Shown here piece after piece: positions 20,624 through 34,100 of a DNA stretch of 64,000 nt. The stretch spans positions 11,470,001 through 11,534,000 of the forward strand of contig OZ316895.1 of NCBI GenBank assembly GCA_973895155.1, read 5' to 3'. Under the pieces are notes generated by a model. It was not told the DNA's origin and searched no databases. It saw only the letters and a program-made list of their open reading frames with translations. Every line of letters begins with the position of its first letter. Within the stretch, counting starts at the first letter, position 1. A program made the translations under genes and the position numbers. The stretch comes from Marsupella aquatica (lineage: Eukaryota; Marchantiophyta).

Positions 20624-23308
20624 TCAAAGTGCCCATGGCACTTTAGTGGTCGAATATAGTGCCATCCAATGCCCAAATCAACTAACTAAAAAAAACTGAG
20701 CCTTGGGTTTATTAATGTTCTAAAATTAGCTAAAATATCTCATATATCTTAAGTGTTTTAATGCCTGCTAGCAGTAGCAGAGCATTATGAACCATATTAG
20801 CCTCTCAAAACTCAAGCTAAAAGCACTCATTTTTTTTGTCATTGTGAAGACTTGCAAAATCACATTTGGATGAGGTAATTTATATCTTATATTTTCACTA
20901 AAATTTGTAAAATTATCTCAGCAAAATAGCGTGTGTTACCAGATCTTTTTGGACCATAATAGACTCACACAACTTGAGCTAAAGCTAATATCACATATAT
21001 TATTTTTACTGAAACAAGGCCTAAAAAATGTAACTAGGGGGTCCACGAACTAATTTTGGAAATAGAGTAAAGCAAGTTATGGCCAATAATGTTTTTATGA
21101 AGCTGTCCCACCAAGCAGAGCACCTGGAGCCACTTGGCATCCTTCATTAGATGAGAGGGGGAGACCCTGCAATAATGCATAGGGTAAGAGCAGCTGGGTG
21201 ATAGCCCAACTGAAGGTGTTGTTTGGAGATATTGTCCTCATGGTAGGGCATTATGATATTATGGGGCTCATAATTTTTGGTAAAATTTGTTGATAATTGA
21301 TGAACTGATGAAGGGACTGAAGGTTCCTTCCCTTGTGATTGCCTTGGACATGGCATTCTCAGCTCTGTCTCTTATCTCACACACAACATTGCTTTCCATA
21401 AATTACTTAAAACAGTTTCTACTAACCTGGCCCCCAAACTACCCGATATTACTAATGTACCCCCAAATTTTTTTTAATTATAAACCAGTCCCCCATTTTG
21501 TATCAGGGTCAGTATTAACTCGTATACGGGTTCCCGTTGCCAAATTAAAAAGTAAGGTTTATGTCGCAAACAGTTGATGACTTTGACAACCCTGCCAAGT
21601 ACAGGGTCAAGTAAGTAGTCAAGACATCAGCACATTTTGAAAATGTGCAATGTGCTCATGAAATTTGTAACATTTTTCGTAAGCAATGGGCTTGAATACA
21701 TAATATGGGAGCGATGGAGTCATGCAAATGTTTTTGATCACACCTTCCACCTCATTGATCTGACTTGCTTTCAATTGGGCTGAGATTGGGGCTTCAAGAT
21801 GAAGAAGTTGCATTCTTCTCAAGGCAATGAGTGAGCCATTCAGACAACATTAAACTGAACGGAGGTCATTTTCAAAAAACACTACTTGATGTCTTGACTA
21901 CCTTCTCCACAGGGTAGTCAAAGTCTTCAACTGCGATTGGCAACCAGTTCCTTTTTCTTTTTAGTGTAAAATTAGGTATGACTTTACGCAGTCCATGGGG
22001 ATGGGCAGGGACGAGGCATTGGTCCATCCGGGCTTCATATTCCTAGTTTTCTGGATGGGTCTTCTGCTCCGCGCGCTTAAAAATAATAGGTATTTACTCT
22101 CTGATGCAAAGTCTAGGAAAAACAAGAAAAAATCTGCTCCATTCATCTCATTTAGTGTTAGCAAAGAATTTGTGTTGTGTTACTTCCAAATTTGAGTTTG
22201 TAACACTAACTCATTTGGGATCTAAAAGAGAGCCTAGGTAGCCCAAGAATTAGTGTCACTTCCAAATTAATATTAATAACACTTGGCGGGATCAAAATCA
22301 GAGCCTTTGTAATGCTAATTAACATAGATGTGTTAAATTTTAGAGATGCACACTAAAAGGTGTCTTTTGCCATAAGGAACCTAGTGATGCTAACCTTGGC
22401 TTGCATATCCTGGCCATCAGCATGCATGCTTTGTCTATTTAGTGTTAAAATCAATGTGAAAACCGAGTGTGAAAACCTGTCATTTAGTGGTATGTAACAT
22501 GATTAGATGTGCAGCTACTACTTACACTAGCAGGACTTTGTTAGTGGGTGTAACTTTGACTCATTGTTATGAAGCCAATTAGGCATAGGAAGAGCTTAGC
22601 TCTCCCTATCTCTCAACTTGCTCTATAACAATCAGCCTAAGTTTCAGTTACTGACAAAGGCGTGTTGGTGATTGCAGTAGTAGCATATTTGACCTTAACC
22701 AAGCACCTGACTATGGTTAGCCTAACTTCAATTATATAGTAACTCTAGATGTACAAGTCAATGCCTAACATGCGAACTGATTCTCAATGCAGACACCGGT
22801 GCACTGGCCGGCCAAGTGAGTGGTGGCAACCCTTTCTTGGAACCACACATTTGGACCTTCAATGCAGCCAGCAACAGCCGTGTTGCATAAAACCTCCCTG
22901 GAACAGAAGGTTGGAGAAGGCAGTATCAATGTAGCTTGGATTTAGCAAGTAATACTAATTTATGTGCGGAATCTGAATTGTTTTTTGGCGTGAATTAGTG
23001 TGAGTAAGAGCAGCCACAATGAACAGACCGTACAAATGCATGTTTTGACTTCTGAGTCAATTGTTAGTCCCAAGTGAAATGCTCCCAAGCTGGCAAAGGC
23101 TCTACCAGCACTTTAGTTGTAAGGAGCCAGGATAATGCACTGGTGAGAGTTAGTTATCAATTGGGTGCTGGAGGCTTGGGACAAGTGAGAGTAAAAGATC
23201 CTTAACAACGGATATAAGAATGGGCATATAAAGGGTCACCAGAATACGGTCCTCTAGTATGGACATAACCAATTAGGTCCCCTTTCAAAGAAGAAAAAAG
23301 ACAAATTT

Positions 23309-23656
23309 TGTGAGGCATTTACTCTTAGGTGTAGAGTTAAGACTGCAGTCAGGCTAACCTTAGTCATAACCTCTTTTAAGGTTAGTCGTGTGCTGCATCC
23401 TAAATACCCCAACAATGTTTGCTTGAGGAGGAGGAACCCATGCTCATTGTTAAGGAGTCACTCGAGAGATAGGGAGAGTTTGTGTTGTGGAGACTTGGTA
23501 TGGCCGACAAGCCTAGAGTGCAATAAAGATTCCATGTGTTTGCGTGGATGTAGCCTCATTGGAGGTGAACCACATATCTCTTTGTGTCAACTACTTCTTC
23601 GTTGATGTTCATATGCATGTCGTTGCGAGTCGCATCTTTACTCAATAAATTTTACA
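23309..23656 (+). mobile_element. Copia-like solo LTR, copy B
   Basis: It begins TGTGAGGCATTTACTCTTAG and ends TTTTACA. Like copy A it contains TATGGCCGACAAGCCTAGAG, then an AATAAA site, then GAGGTGAACCACATATCTCT. Length is about 348 bp, near that of copy A. No coding region flanks it. Confidence 0.6.
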
Positions 23657-23948
23657 GTTACGGGCCAAGCAAAGTATTATGGAGTACAAGGGCCATCGGT
23701 TTTGTGGGGCAGACTCCGGCCCAAGGTCTCTTCACTGGTGCTCAGGCTGTTTGCAAAGGAAGTCTAATGGATGCTATATTTGCCTGAGCCAAATCAAAGA
23801 CTATTCCTCATCTTTGGACATCTTTGCATGCTTTTTTATGTTGGAGAGAATCCAATTGTTGGCTGAATGGAGAGGTTGCTAGAGTGGGTTTTCGGCTGAC
23901 TAATTCTTTTCACCCTCCTCAAGGAATATGGCTATTTCTGATGCTTAG

Positions 23949-24330
23949 ATTGTTTATGGTGTGCCAGATACTTTGGAGTATAAGGCAGGCTAGGATTGGA
24001 TAGACCTTCAACCCTGACAAAGGAGACTCTTCACTCAACTTCTGGTCTTTTCAGGCAATTTAGATCACTTGGCTGTAACTGGAGAAGGAGACTTCTCCGC
24101 CGGCGTCTAGTCTTTCTAGACATTTTAGACCACTGAACTTGGATTGTTTATGGTGTGCTTGATACTTTGGAGTATATGGCTGACTAGGAATAAAGACCTT
24201 TACCCCTGATAGAGGGAGACTCTTCAATCAATTTTTATTCTTTTCAGGCAACTTAGATCACTTAGCTGCTAAGGAGACTCTTTGGTCAGCGTCTAGTCTT
24301 TTAGACATTTTAGACCACTCAGCTGTTGTG
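23949..24330. repeat. Diverged tandem repeat, about 190-bp period
   Basis: TTGTTTATGGTGTGC then GATACTTTGGAGTATA occurs at about 23950 and about 24139. Each is followed by GACTCTTCA and TCTTTTCAGGCAA blocks, and TAGACATTTTAGACCACT occurs twice. The non-coding unit has been duplicated and has drifted. Confidence 0.7.
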
Positions 24331-24746
24331 TGAGCAGTGACAGTTCCTGATATTTGACTAGCAGGACTTACTAGTGCTAGAGAAGTGCTTACATCAGAAA
24401 GATCCTGGCTGATTTGAGTTGGTTCATTATGGTTTAGCTGAGCACTAAAAGTTACACATGATTAGGATGAAAAGAATTTGAGTGCTAGGTGCTTTTGTAA
24501 CCTTTAGCTGTTGACAGTCAGACTAGGAGCTTTTTAGTTGGCTGGTTTGGACTGAACTTATGACATTATTTGGTAGGATAGGTTGACCTCCCCCTTCTGT
24601 AAGGCAGAGTATGGGTACCCAACAGACAGTGGGCTGACAGGTGCCATGTGGTGTGGTGATGTGAGACATGTTTTGATTTTGATTTGAGTTGATAAGGTTG
24701 CTCTGTTTCCAGTGGTTGTTGTGCCTTTGCTACTCTATCTTTCTTT

Positions 24747-24873
24747 GTGTGGTCTACTTGTTCTTAACCCTGACATGCCTCTGGGGCCCTGCTGGTTCCC
24801 CCCATCCCTAGTGTGGTCTACTTAGTGCTTACCCCTGACATGCCACTAGGGCCCTGCTGGTTCCCCCCATCCC
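24747..24873. repeat. 64-bp tandem duplication
   Basis: Two copies starting GTGTGGTCTACTT (24747 and 24811) share CCCTGACATGCC and GGGCCCTGCTGGTTCCCC, with few differences. Confidence 0.85.
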
Positions 24874-26362
24874 TAAGGTTCGGGCAGAATAGACTGGAAA
24901 TTCTTAATAATAATAAAACAATGGAGTTGGCAAAAATGGTCATCTTAGGGCTAACACCAAACCGACCCAAAAAAAAAGCTAACGTGACTCCCATAAACCT
25001 GGAAAGAGAGAATTATAAGAAATACACACTTTGTGGTGAGATGATGTGATATAAGAGATATTGTGATGAGGTAATGTTACACAATAAAGTGATAACGATG
25101 TGTGCAATAATGTTCCCTTCCGAGAGGAACTACAGTAACATGCGATATTCAATAATGTCACCTGTTCACAAGGACTTACGTGAGAGGGTTCAAGAATAAC
25201 CTTCATTTGACAGGAAGATCCACAAAATGGTCCCGCTTTTCAAATCTGTGTTCCTCTAACGACCTCTATTGGCGTTCAGCTTATCAATGGAGATGATCGG
25301 AGCACGCGACCTACAATTCGATCGACGGAATGACACTCCTGACTCCCAGAAGACAAGGCTACACCTCGCACGTGATTCCAACATGTTCTCAAGTTCTGGT
25401 TGAAATTATTGCTGATTTGATGATGCTCGGGGCGCAGAAGCCCGTGGGCCAAGATGGCCAAGACGTACCTCTGGAGATCTGGATGGGTGGGTGTAAACTT
25501 TTGCCTCGAGCCACACAGTCCAGAGGGGCGGATCTGCGGGGTAATCTAATCACCGTACATCAAACTGGATTTACGACTGGGTACAGGGTTGCGGTGCAGT
25601 AGAGCAGGTTGCTTCCAGACGTTATGTCGGCGGCATTGTGCACATCGATTCAATACTGTTCACTCAAAGCACTCCAGAATTTAGCGCATCCCTTCAATCC
25701 TTTCCCCTTGCCGTATCAGAGGAGATTTCCATGATTGCCGATTATCTGGACGTGCTGATTCGCGGAGCTCTTTCGCTCCAAGTGTAGTCCTGCACTACCA
25801 TAGGCTCGCTACATCACCCACCTTCCATGGACTTGCCGCTCAAACATGACGTTATCCACGGTACAACCTCGACGTGGTTTCCTTTTGGAGATGGGTTGAT
25901 GATCACTCCCGTCACCGGTGGAACATCAACAACATTCTTACAGCTGTACACAATCTAGTGGTAGTTTCGTTTCCAACATGTACGGGCATGCCCACAACTC
26001 GCCCAATCCCTGCGTTTAGGGAAGAAACTATGCGGGATTATTGAACGGATGGCCAGAGATCAAATAAGCTGTAAAAATTTTAAATCGCTACGTGAGGTTC
26101 ACAAACTCTCTTTAAAGGGGGGAATCTTAGTGTCCGACGAAATTACATGCCGAATTGATACACAGTGAAAAACGTGTACGTAGTTTCTGACAGAAAGTCA
26201 CAGCAGAAGTGCCACGATAATTACTACGGTACTTTCAAACGCAAATTCGAGTCCGGATGAGTGTCTACTGATTGGACAACTTACTGTCAGACTATATGGG
26301 ACAGTATATCGAAAGAGAAGAATTGGCACGACATTGCAAAGTCACAAATCTGAGACACCAAG

Positions 26363-28485
26363 TCAAGCTGTCATTGTTGCACAGCTCATGACGGCACCCC
26401 TTGCCTTGATCGTCGTGGTTTGCCATTCCGAACCTTTCGGAGCCTCCGGGTCGAAGACTATGGTTTCATAGCTTGGCTTGGCTTGAGTTGGGAAGAACTG
26501 AAGTTTACTTCCATAAGTTCCCAAGCAGAATCCGGCACGGGACTTGCATGGGATTGGGAGAGTGACTTTCGTCCAGAGATTCTTTGCCGTGTCGTAACAC
26601 CGGAGGGAACGCTCGTCTTTCCACTCGATAGTGTAGATCTTGCCATTGAGGACGGCATGAGTTAGCACCATGGCACACCCGTTTTTCACTTCAGACCAGC
26701 TACCTGTTTGGGGATCAAAGACGTCCATGAAACGGGCACTACCAAGAGTGAAACTAGACCGCCCACCAAACACATACAACTTTCCCTCTACGCCTACCGC
26801 AAAGCATCCCCACCTAGGCTTTTTGAGAGAAAGGGTAGTTGTCCACTCGTCTTTCTCAAGATCATAGACCTCCATACTTGAAAGGGCCTCTCCATCAGGT
26901 CCATGCCCACCCACAACGTATACTTTACCATCCAGAACTCCACACGCAAATTCGTACCGAGCCGTTTTCATACTAGTAACCTTCGTCCAGCTGCAAACGA
27001 CAAGACAAGGTGGGTCAACATAGTAAATTAATGAATGAAACGGGTGGGACATAGCGAGATACTTTTCTACAGTACAAAGGCCGTACCTTTCCTGCCCAAG
27101 GGAAGCCTCGGTCAATAAGCAAATAACCTAATAATCTATTACTCTAACCGGTCAGTCAAAGTGAAGATTGTTTGCTTTTGCCCAGCAGTATCAATAATCC
27201 CCTAACTGTGATCATTGAGGTCGAGAGTCCATCAAAAGAGGAACAATTTGGACTTTGAATCGAGCGGTAGCAACAATAATTAAACGTTCCGGCTGAAAAG
27301 AGTCAATCATCCTTCAGGTCTCTTTTCATTATCAAAACCTCTCTTCTTTCACGATGTGCAAAACCCAAGGAGGGTCCCACCCTGCCGAGTACTTTCCTTT
27401 GAGGAATCCACAAAGTGAACTAAAGCAATCTCAATGAAGGGTGTCCAGTCTAAGTTGGCCATGAAGGCATGAACGAAGGCCGTGATCTTGTCTAGTTCGT
27501 TCTCGTGTAAGTTGGCCATGAAGGCATGAACAAGAGCACTACGTTGAAACCACACGTACAAGAACTAACTAGACAAGATCGAACGAACTAGACAAGATCA
27601 CGGCATTCGACGAGGGACAAGTAACAAGAACAAATCTGACATGCCGCAACCACGTTCCCCTTTCCCCACTTTTTTCATGAACCTCAGGTACGAAACACGC
27701 ATAGAGCGAGACAATCAAAGATTTGAGGTCAGAGAATGATCGAGCACGCACTTATCCAGCACTGGATCGTATATGTAGACATCCGCTGAAACATATGCTT
27801 CCTTGTCATCCGTCACTAAACCACCAATGACCAAAAGCTTCTCATTTACCACTATCGACCCAGACCCCACTTTCCCCGGTCCGTGCATGCGAGGGAGTGC
27901 TCTCCAATCTCCCTTCTGTTTTGGATTCAGCACCTCCCAATGAGTGCTCTTCATATCGTCGGCAACAGCTAAAACATATAGCCATTCTTCAAGGGTGCCC
28001 ACACCCTTTCTTGTCAGGTAGAATTCTCGGGTGGAGATGAGATCAAACCAGGCCTTGCACACCTTCCTCACTGCGGGAAAATCTTCACGACGCACTAGTG
28101 CGAGACACATTTGTGCCACATCGTCAGGCAGGCCAGGAATGAACGAAGAATCCTCAAATTTATCACAATACCACTTGATGCTCTCACCATTCTCTACAAC
28201 TTTTCCCGGCAGCCCCGCATTCCCTCCCCGTCCTAGAAGGCTCTTCCCAGCAATCTGAATGCTGGAGGGCTTTGCTACAGGAGCAATGCCACGGAGTACT
28301 GCAGTCTCTTGCCGGGGTTTAGTGGATATCATTGACTCTCTCTCTGCTAACTGCTGAACCCAGCTCACAGCCTCCACCAAACGAGAGGAATTGCCGACGT
28401 ATGGCCCTTCGTAACCATACTTCGGTGGCCCACATTTGCTCAACCATGGAGTGGACATTGGCGTATATAGTTCCACATTCATCAT
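26363..28485 (-). CDS. F-box/kelch-repeat protein (At1g67480 type)
   Basis: Two minus-strand exons, 28485-27752 and 26990-26363, join across a 761-bp intron (donor AA|GTGCGT, acceptor TTTGCAG|CTGG) to give 453 residues. The junction restores DNWTKV, the normal end of a kelch blade. The N-terminal 110 residues are variable. The F-box lies at about 114-155 (FIPGLPDDVAQMCLALV, then VRKVCKAWFDLI), followed by LEEWLYVL. Kelch blades include KLLVIGG, KVYVVGGHG, KLYVFGGRSS and NGKIYTIEWKD, and the end has GSEWQTTTIK. F-box proteins of this class dock on SKP1 of SCF ubiquitin ligases, and the kelch propeller binds the target. The target here is unknown. The likeness to Arabidopsis At1g67480 covers the whole length. 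A stop lies upstream in frame, so translation starts at the ATG at 28485 (or the next codon, also ATG) unless an upstream exon joins in. Confidence 0.9.
27451..27604. repeat. Direct and inverted repeats inside the F-box gene intron
   Basis: TAAGTTGGCCATGAAGGCAT (plus GAAC) occurs at 27451 and again at 27508. A perfect 24-bp inverted repeat pairs 27479-27502 with 27581-27604 (core GATCTTGTCTAGTTCGTTC), with a 78-bp spacer. Part of the right arm is repeated once more just before it. The intron RNA could form a long hairpin. No transposon ends are seen. Confidence 0.85.
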
Positions 28486-31100
28486 GTTGGGCAAGACACT
28501 GTCTCCAATTCAAACAGTTTATGTGGGAACTTGATCCTCTTTCAAACGCGGACTCACTCGTCCTCGACGGACTTTGATGCGGGAACAGAGGGAGGGCATT
28601 TATACAGAGAAATTGAAAAAATAAGTACTAAGCAGCGTCAGGAGGAAGCAGTGATAAATCTAATTCCAGACTATACAAAAATCTTGCTTTAGCAGGTTTT
28701 TCCACACATGGGTCTGGGGCCATCTGCTCCTCTACGATTTCTTGCTTTTCTTGTGAGAACATGTAAGAGTCGTAACAATTTTGATAGAGATGAAAACTCT
28801 TCACAGGGGCTCTCGGAGCAGCTAGCATCCCAAAAACGCCTGCACAAAAGACGCAAAAGACAGGTAACCCTCAGTGCCGTGTAACAGTTCAGAGGACCAC
28901 GAGGCACCTGAAATCTGAAGAACTGCACCTCAAACGTGTTCAAGAAGTTCCACTGATTGCATCCACTGATGGACTAAGCATGCGGTCGAACACTCACGTT
29001 CACAGTAGGCAGACATTAAAACTTGCTGCAGATCAGCTGTAGCAGCGGTGGAAGTCCGATTGAATCCTCATGGTTGCTGAGTCTGTTTCGCAGATCTACC
29101 TTGCTGGAATCAGAGAAGAGATAACAACAATGTCAATAAAAACCTCCCAGTCAACAGCCAAAAGCGTCATTCACATAAGATAGTCACATAGCGGGATGAA
29201 TAGTATAGCCCGAGTTCACCACAAGGCCACTGATGGACACAATACTGTTCTTTGTCTCAGGGCCAGACATAGTGACACAATAGGTGTCCACAGCTTGTAC
29301 GAAGGAGCGTGCAGATCGTACTCCCCGGGGAAAACTTCAAACTTCCCGTTACCAGCTAAGGTCAGATATTAGATCCAACTGACCATGCATGTCCCCGGAG
29401 AAGACCGAGCATATACAACGATACGACTGGAATCGAGGCCCGTCGCTACTTCTACATACCGTGAGCAACAACAACAACGAAAGTTCAGAGAAGTAAACTC
29501 CTTGGGAGAACAGGCTTCGATGCACAGCAAGGTTGACTAAAGAACGGTGCACGAGGCGATGTTCCACTCTAGCAGCAAAGAGACTCCACACTCTTCGATT
29601 AACAGAGGACGTGTCACTATACCCTTGCTGCAAACGGAGGCAATTCATCCTGTTGGACGACAATTCGTGGTTGAGCACACAGGAAGGACAAAAACGAGGA
29701 AGGACGAACTTCCATGCGTCACTATTCCAGCTCGAAAGAAACTAAACACAGAAATGCAAAGGAGGGTGGGCAGACTCGAAAAAAAACCACTTCCAGAACA
29801 ATGGCTCCTCCTTCAAACAGGAAGGAACAGGATCGTGAATCGTCGGCTGCGGCGGAGAATGCTATCCCAGTATTACGTACGGCTTCCTTTGAAATGAAAA
29901 CAAACCCAAGGAGCACTCCGCGCCTGACTACCCACTCCAGCAACGCTTACTGTAGGTACGGACACAAACACAAGCTCACCGGAGGCGTTGGAATGTACAA
30001 TATCGCCGGGGCCAACCGAGGCTCCGCAAACGAGTCGGACATTTCTTCAACAACGTCCCTCACCCGAGAATCCGAGAGTGCAAGGTTGACACAACCATGG
30101 TGCACGTTCAAGTTGCAAGGGGCGCCTACCACGTAATCACAGTTCACACCATTGTAGATAGATGGTGGGCACCCCGATCAAGGTACACAAATCGCACCGG
30201 CCACCTGAGCAGTGCTCCGTGAATCGTCACGAAACAATGGATCGGCTGTCTGAAATTATTTCAGGAACTCCCAATTCACTGCTGGCCAGCTTCATGTTCT
30301 AGGACAGACAATTTCGGTAGACAGCGGAAAGGTTGCCAACCTCACCAACTGGCTCTGAACGGAACGGCTCCAGGCTGTCATGTGAAATCTAGACCTGGTC
30401 TCTTCTCACGTTCGACCACTTCCAGATCTCTCAAGTAAACTAGTTCCATTCTGGGAACTCTACGTGCCAGACAGCCAATCACTGCCAGTGCGCAAGAAAC
30501 CACACTTCGCACCCAATCTTCTTCGACTTCCGGAAACTCACAAGAAAAACCAATCATGATCATGAGTGTCGTACGAGAAACAGTGACATCAAGCAATTGA
30601 GGGGCCACAAGACGAGCGAGAAAACTCACCAGGCAACCTCCACCAGCAATTTGGAGCCGAGAACGTCGACGACCTGCAGCGCATTGATGGCCAAGACGTG
30701 AGGAAGAAAGCCACGGAGAGACGGCCAGGGATCGGTTTCCGCTCAAAATGGAAGGCGGAGGCAGCAACACAAGTTCGCTAACTCCTTGCTCAGACTCTTT
30801 ATAAAAAGGACTCACAGAACAACAGTACTTCAAAACCGACTCGGAAAAAGGCTATGAATCTGCAGACTTAGCACTTCACTGGGCCACCATGGACGATCAC
30901 GCACCTCAGAGCAGAACCAACGTTGATCGAATCGATCGAAAGCGCGACTCTGTTCTTCGTGCAATTGCTGCTCTGCCGCCACGAGCTCTCTCGCTCGTGA
31001 TCGCTGAATGAAGAAGAGAAAGGAAAAAAGAGAAAAGGGCAGAGTGTCCTCTTTTATGTCCCACCCCCGCACCGCTCCACCCTGTCCGAAATCACTCCTA
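28486..31100 (-). promoter_or_regulatory. Probable long leader and promoter of the F-box gene
   Basis: Frames here on both strands show no domain. On the minus strand, CATAAAAGAG near 31048-31058 resembles a TATA box. It is followed by a long pyrimidine tract (CCCTTTTCTCTTTTTTCC) as in plant 5' leaders, and by a donor-like GAG|GTGCGTGATC near 30905. One or more leader introns would then span most of this 2.6 kb. All of this is inference from local sequence. A separate unrecognised gene is not excluded. Confidence 0.35.
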
Positions 31101-34100
31101 ACCGCAGTCAAGTTCAGGTAACTTCCTCGGGTTAAACCCTTGCCACGACGGGCTCCTGTCGGCCGCATGCCTAACATCCTTTGCTCACACTAATTCCGAA
31201 ATAGAAAGGTAAACATCTCCAGTTCTCCTCCACCCCCATCTAGGACCGTACGATCTACGATCTAACGGAGTGCATCAGCTCCAGAATGCATCCAGGTGGT
31301 CGGTCTGTGCCTGACCATCCTCACCGTACTTCCCGTGATCATAATTCCGTTTTCGTAATGATTTTATATATTTACTTCAAAGCCCACATTAGAATGAATT
31401 TAATGAATTAATAAATCCTGATTCTCAAACAGACTCCCCCATCAATCCATCATTCTGCAGGTACTTACTGCCGATTGACCTGTAAACCTTGACGACAAGA
31501 ATCTCTAAAACAACTATTTGTTAATCCACTTCTCACTCGCCTAATTCCGTCCTGTCAAACGACTCGACCTGAGTCAGTCCAAAGAGAATTTAAGTAGAAC
31601 CAGAAATGGGTGGAGTGGAGTCTAATGGAGTAACAGGAGGAGGAGTTGTTGCGCTAGGGCATTTTACTCTTTGGAATGGTAAGTGCATTAGATATATTCA
31701 ATGGCGGCAGATGGAGCAGCCACAGCGATCAGACTAGCGACGTGGCAACGAGTCATTCATCGCCTAAATTCACTCCTAGCCATGACGAGTAGTACTGTAG
31801 ATTCTTGGCAGGTAGGGGGAGACATTTTCTTGGTAGGGGGTGTAAACTGAAAAAGTAGGACTCGAGGACTTGATCACTTGATGGGAGTTTTAAAATTAAC
31901 ATAATTGCACAAGTACTGTAGTAACCTCGAAATCTGACATATACTGCTAATTTTTTGTCCCCTAGTATTCACTCTTTTTTTAAGACTATTATGTTGCCAC
32001 CTTTATTAGGAGGAAATGACGTTGCTCTTGGCGTGGAGGTCATGGATCCCAGCGATTTACATGATATTTACTACTGCCTTCAGCATGTATAAGACAACCT
32101 TTCGCAATGAACTATCATGGGGAGAGTACACTCAAATAATGAGCGTGAAATTCAGCTAGGGACTTGTCAACAATTTCCTTGGCTCATGCTTTTACATACT
32201 CACTGGTGCACAAGCCATATCTTTTTGTAGTGCATCGTTTTGTATCAGCCTAATTCCCAATATTGTTGATAATAATTGATGCTGAGCAAACGAGTTACAG
32301 AGCATATGTGATCAGGAAATTGGAGAAAAGTGTTATTGAGCACAAGTGACATGACCAGATAATTGTTGGACACTATGGGGGTGCGGGCAAGTCCGCTTGG
32401 CAACTGATTTTCAAGAAATGTGCCCGAATTAGAGAGAGAATGCCAAGTTGGGTGTGGAAGAAATGCACATGAGTAGGTTCATATTTGAATTAGAAGAAAA
32501 CCTGTCACCGTAATCCAACTGCTAAGGATAGGCCGAAATGCTTGGAATCAGAATGGCACTCAATAATTAGACCATTAAAAAAGATCGGATTGCACAGTAG
32601 ACATTCTTTCTTGGCGTCATTCATCAGCTTCCAGCCAGCAAGAGTACAGGATTAATAAAAGTAAGAAGATGCGAGGTAACGCAACCGAAATGACTGGCGT
32701 GACAGTGTATGAATCATGTGTCCAAAATGACTGGCATGACAGTGTATAAAAGATTCTTGCCGATCCAGACTGAATGAACGTTTTCTTCGAGAAAACCCAG
32801 ACGAGGGGCCGTTGGGGTTCGTTTGTTTGACAGAGCTCAACTCACACCATTTCTGTGATGAGACATGTGAGGACCAGCATGCCTGTCCATCGCCGAAGTC
32901 CATCACGGCACAGACACTGTTATAGCGACATGGGATTGCGCTGCCAACTGCCTTCGAGTTCATCAGCGACGATGCATCTTCAACAAAGAAACCCCATGTC
33001 ATCAGCGACGATGGTTCCCGGCATCTTCAACACAGAAATGTTAGAATGGTTCACCGCGCAGCTTGGATCCCTGACTCGTTCGATCGTCTATTTTTGAAAC
33101 GGATCATTTTCATGTGGGTATTTCGCTGAGTCATGAGCTTCGTTTCTTTCATATATACGCTCAGCCACATTTGATTGATTCAGAAATAGATCACTCTCAT
33201 AGCTCGTCAATCTTTTGACGAGTAGGACATAAAATCGGACATCGGGATCGCGGTGAACTTCTCTCAAAAACGAACGTGATTCACATCTTCACAAAGTGCA
33301 GTCGATCGAATGATTACTCCGCTGAGCTGGATCGGGCATCTCTGAATAGACTACAGAGTACAGAATATAACACGGCGGTGCTTTTCGAGATTGACATGCG
33401 TTGGAGGAGAGCTATGAGCGTGTCCTTTAGCTGGATCCGACATAGAACTCTAGGTTCCCACTTATTACACAGTCATGGCTGGCAAGAGAGAGGATCTGAT
33501 CATCTGATCCACTACGCCCGCAATTTCTCTCTCGACACGACAAAGAAGGTCCTACTGCGGCGGTGCTTCCCGTCATTCACCTTGCACAGTCAACGGCACA
33601 GCATATAATTTTGTTGAGGTTGGTCTTGACGCGTTCCACACCATCATACATACGACAAAACTTTGTTTTATTGACCTACCTCCCATGCCGACCATAACTC
33701 CCTTAATTCATCACCAAAGGTTTGTGTTCGTAGTAGGTTGAACACCATGTATTTCTGTTTTGACAAAATTTCCCACAGTGCACACTACGCAATACACTTG
33801 AGAGAATATGATCTGGCCCCATTTTGGGACCCATCACACCATTATGTGTCTAAATGGAGGCTTTTGGAAGACATCCCCAAAGTTGCCCTTATCCAATGTA
33901 TACAATACAAAGTGTTATGATTGCATGGATGGGTATCATTTACGCATTTCTGGTGCATATGTGCATGGTTGTAGTTCCAAACAAATGCAGGGGAAATCTG
34001 TGATGCACTTTCTCATAGTCCACGAGTTGGACTCGTCATACCCAAACAAGCATATTACACTATTTGACTGGATAAATGCATGAAACTGCTGCATTTATCA

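Larger units (their letters stand above)
17321..26362. other. Nine-kilobase gene-free region
   Basis: No frame longer than about 135 codons exists and none shows a domain. The region holds a dispersed-repeat copy (about 19885-20065), an imperfect hairpin (20573-20623), a related arm sequence at about 21419-21475, a solo LTR (23309-23656), a diverged tandem (23949-24330) and a 64-bp tandem (24747-24873). The part 25270-26360 is less AT-rich, and its last few hundred bases are probably the 3' UTR of the F-box gene. Confidence 0.55.

Noticed and set aside
29714-31177. Frames of 100-150 codons on both strands upstream of the F-box gene
   Set aside because: No motifs, and they overlap the probable leader and promoter region.
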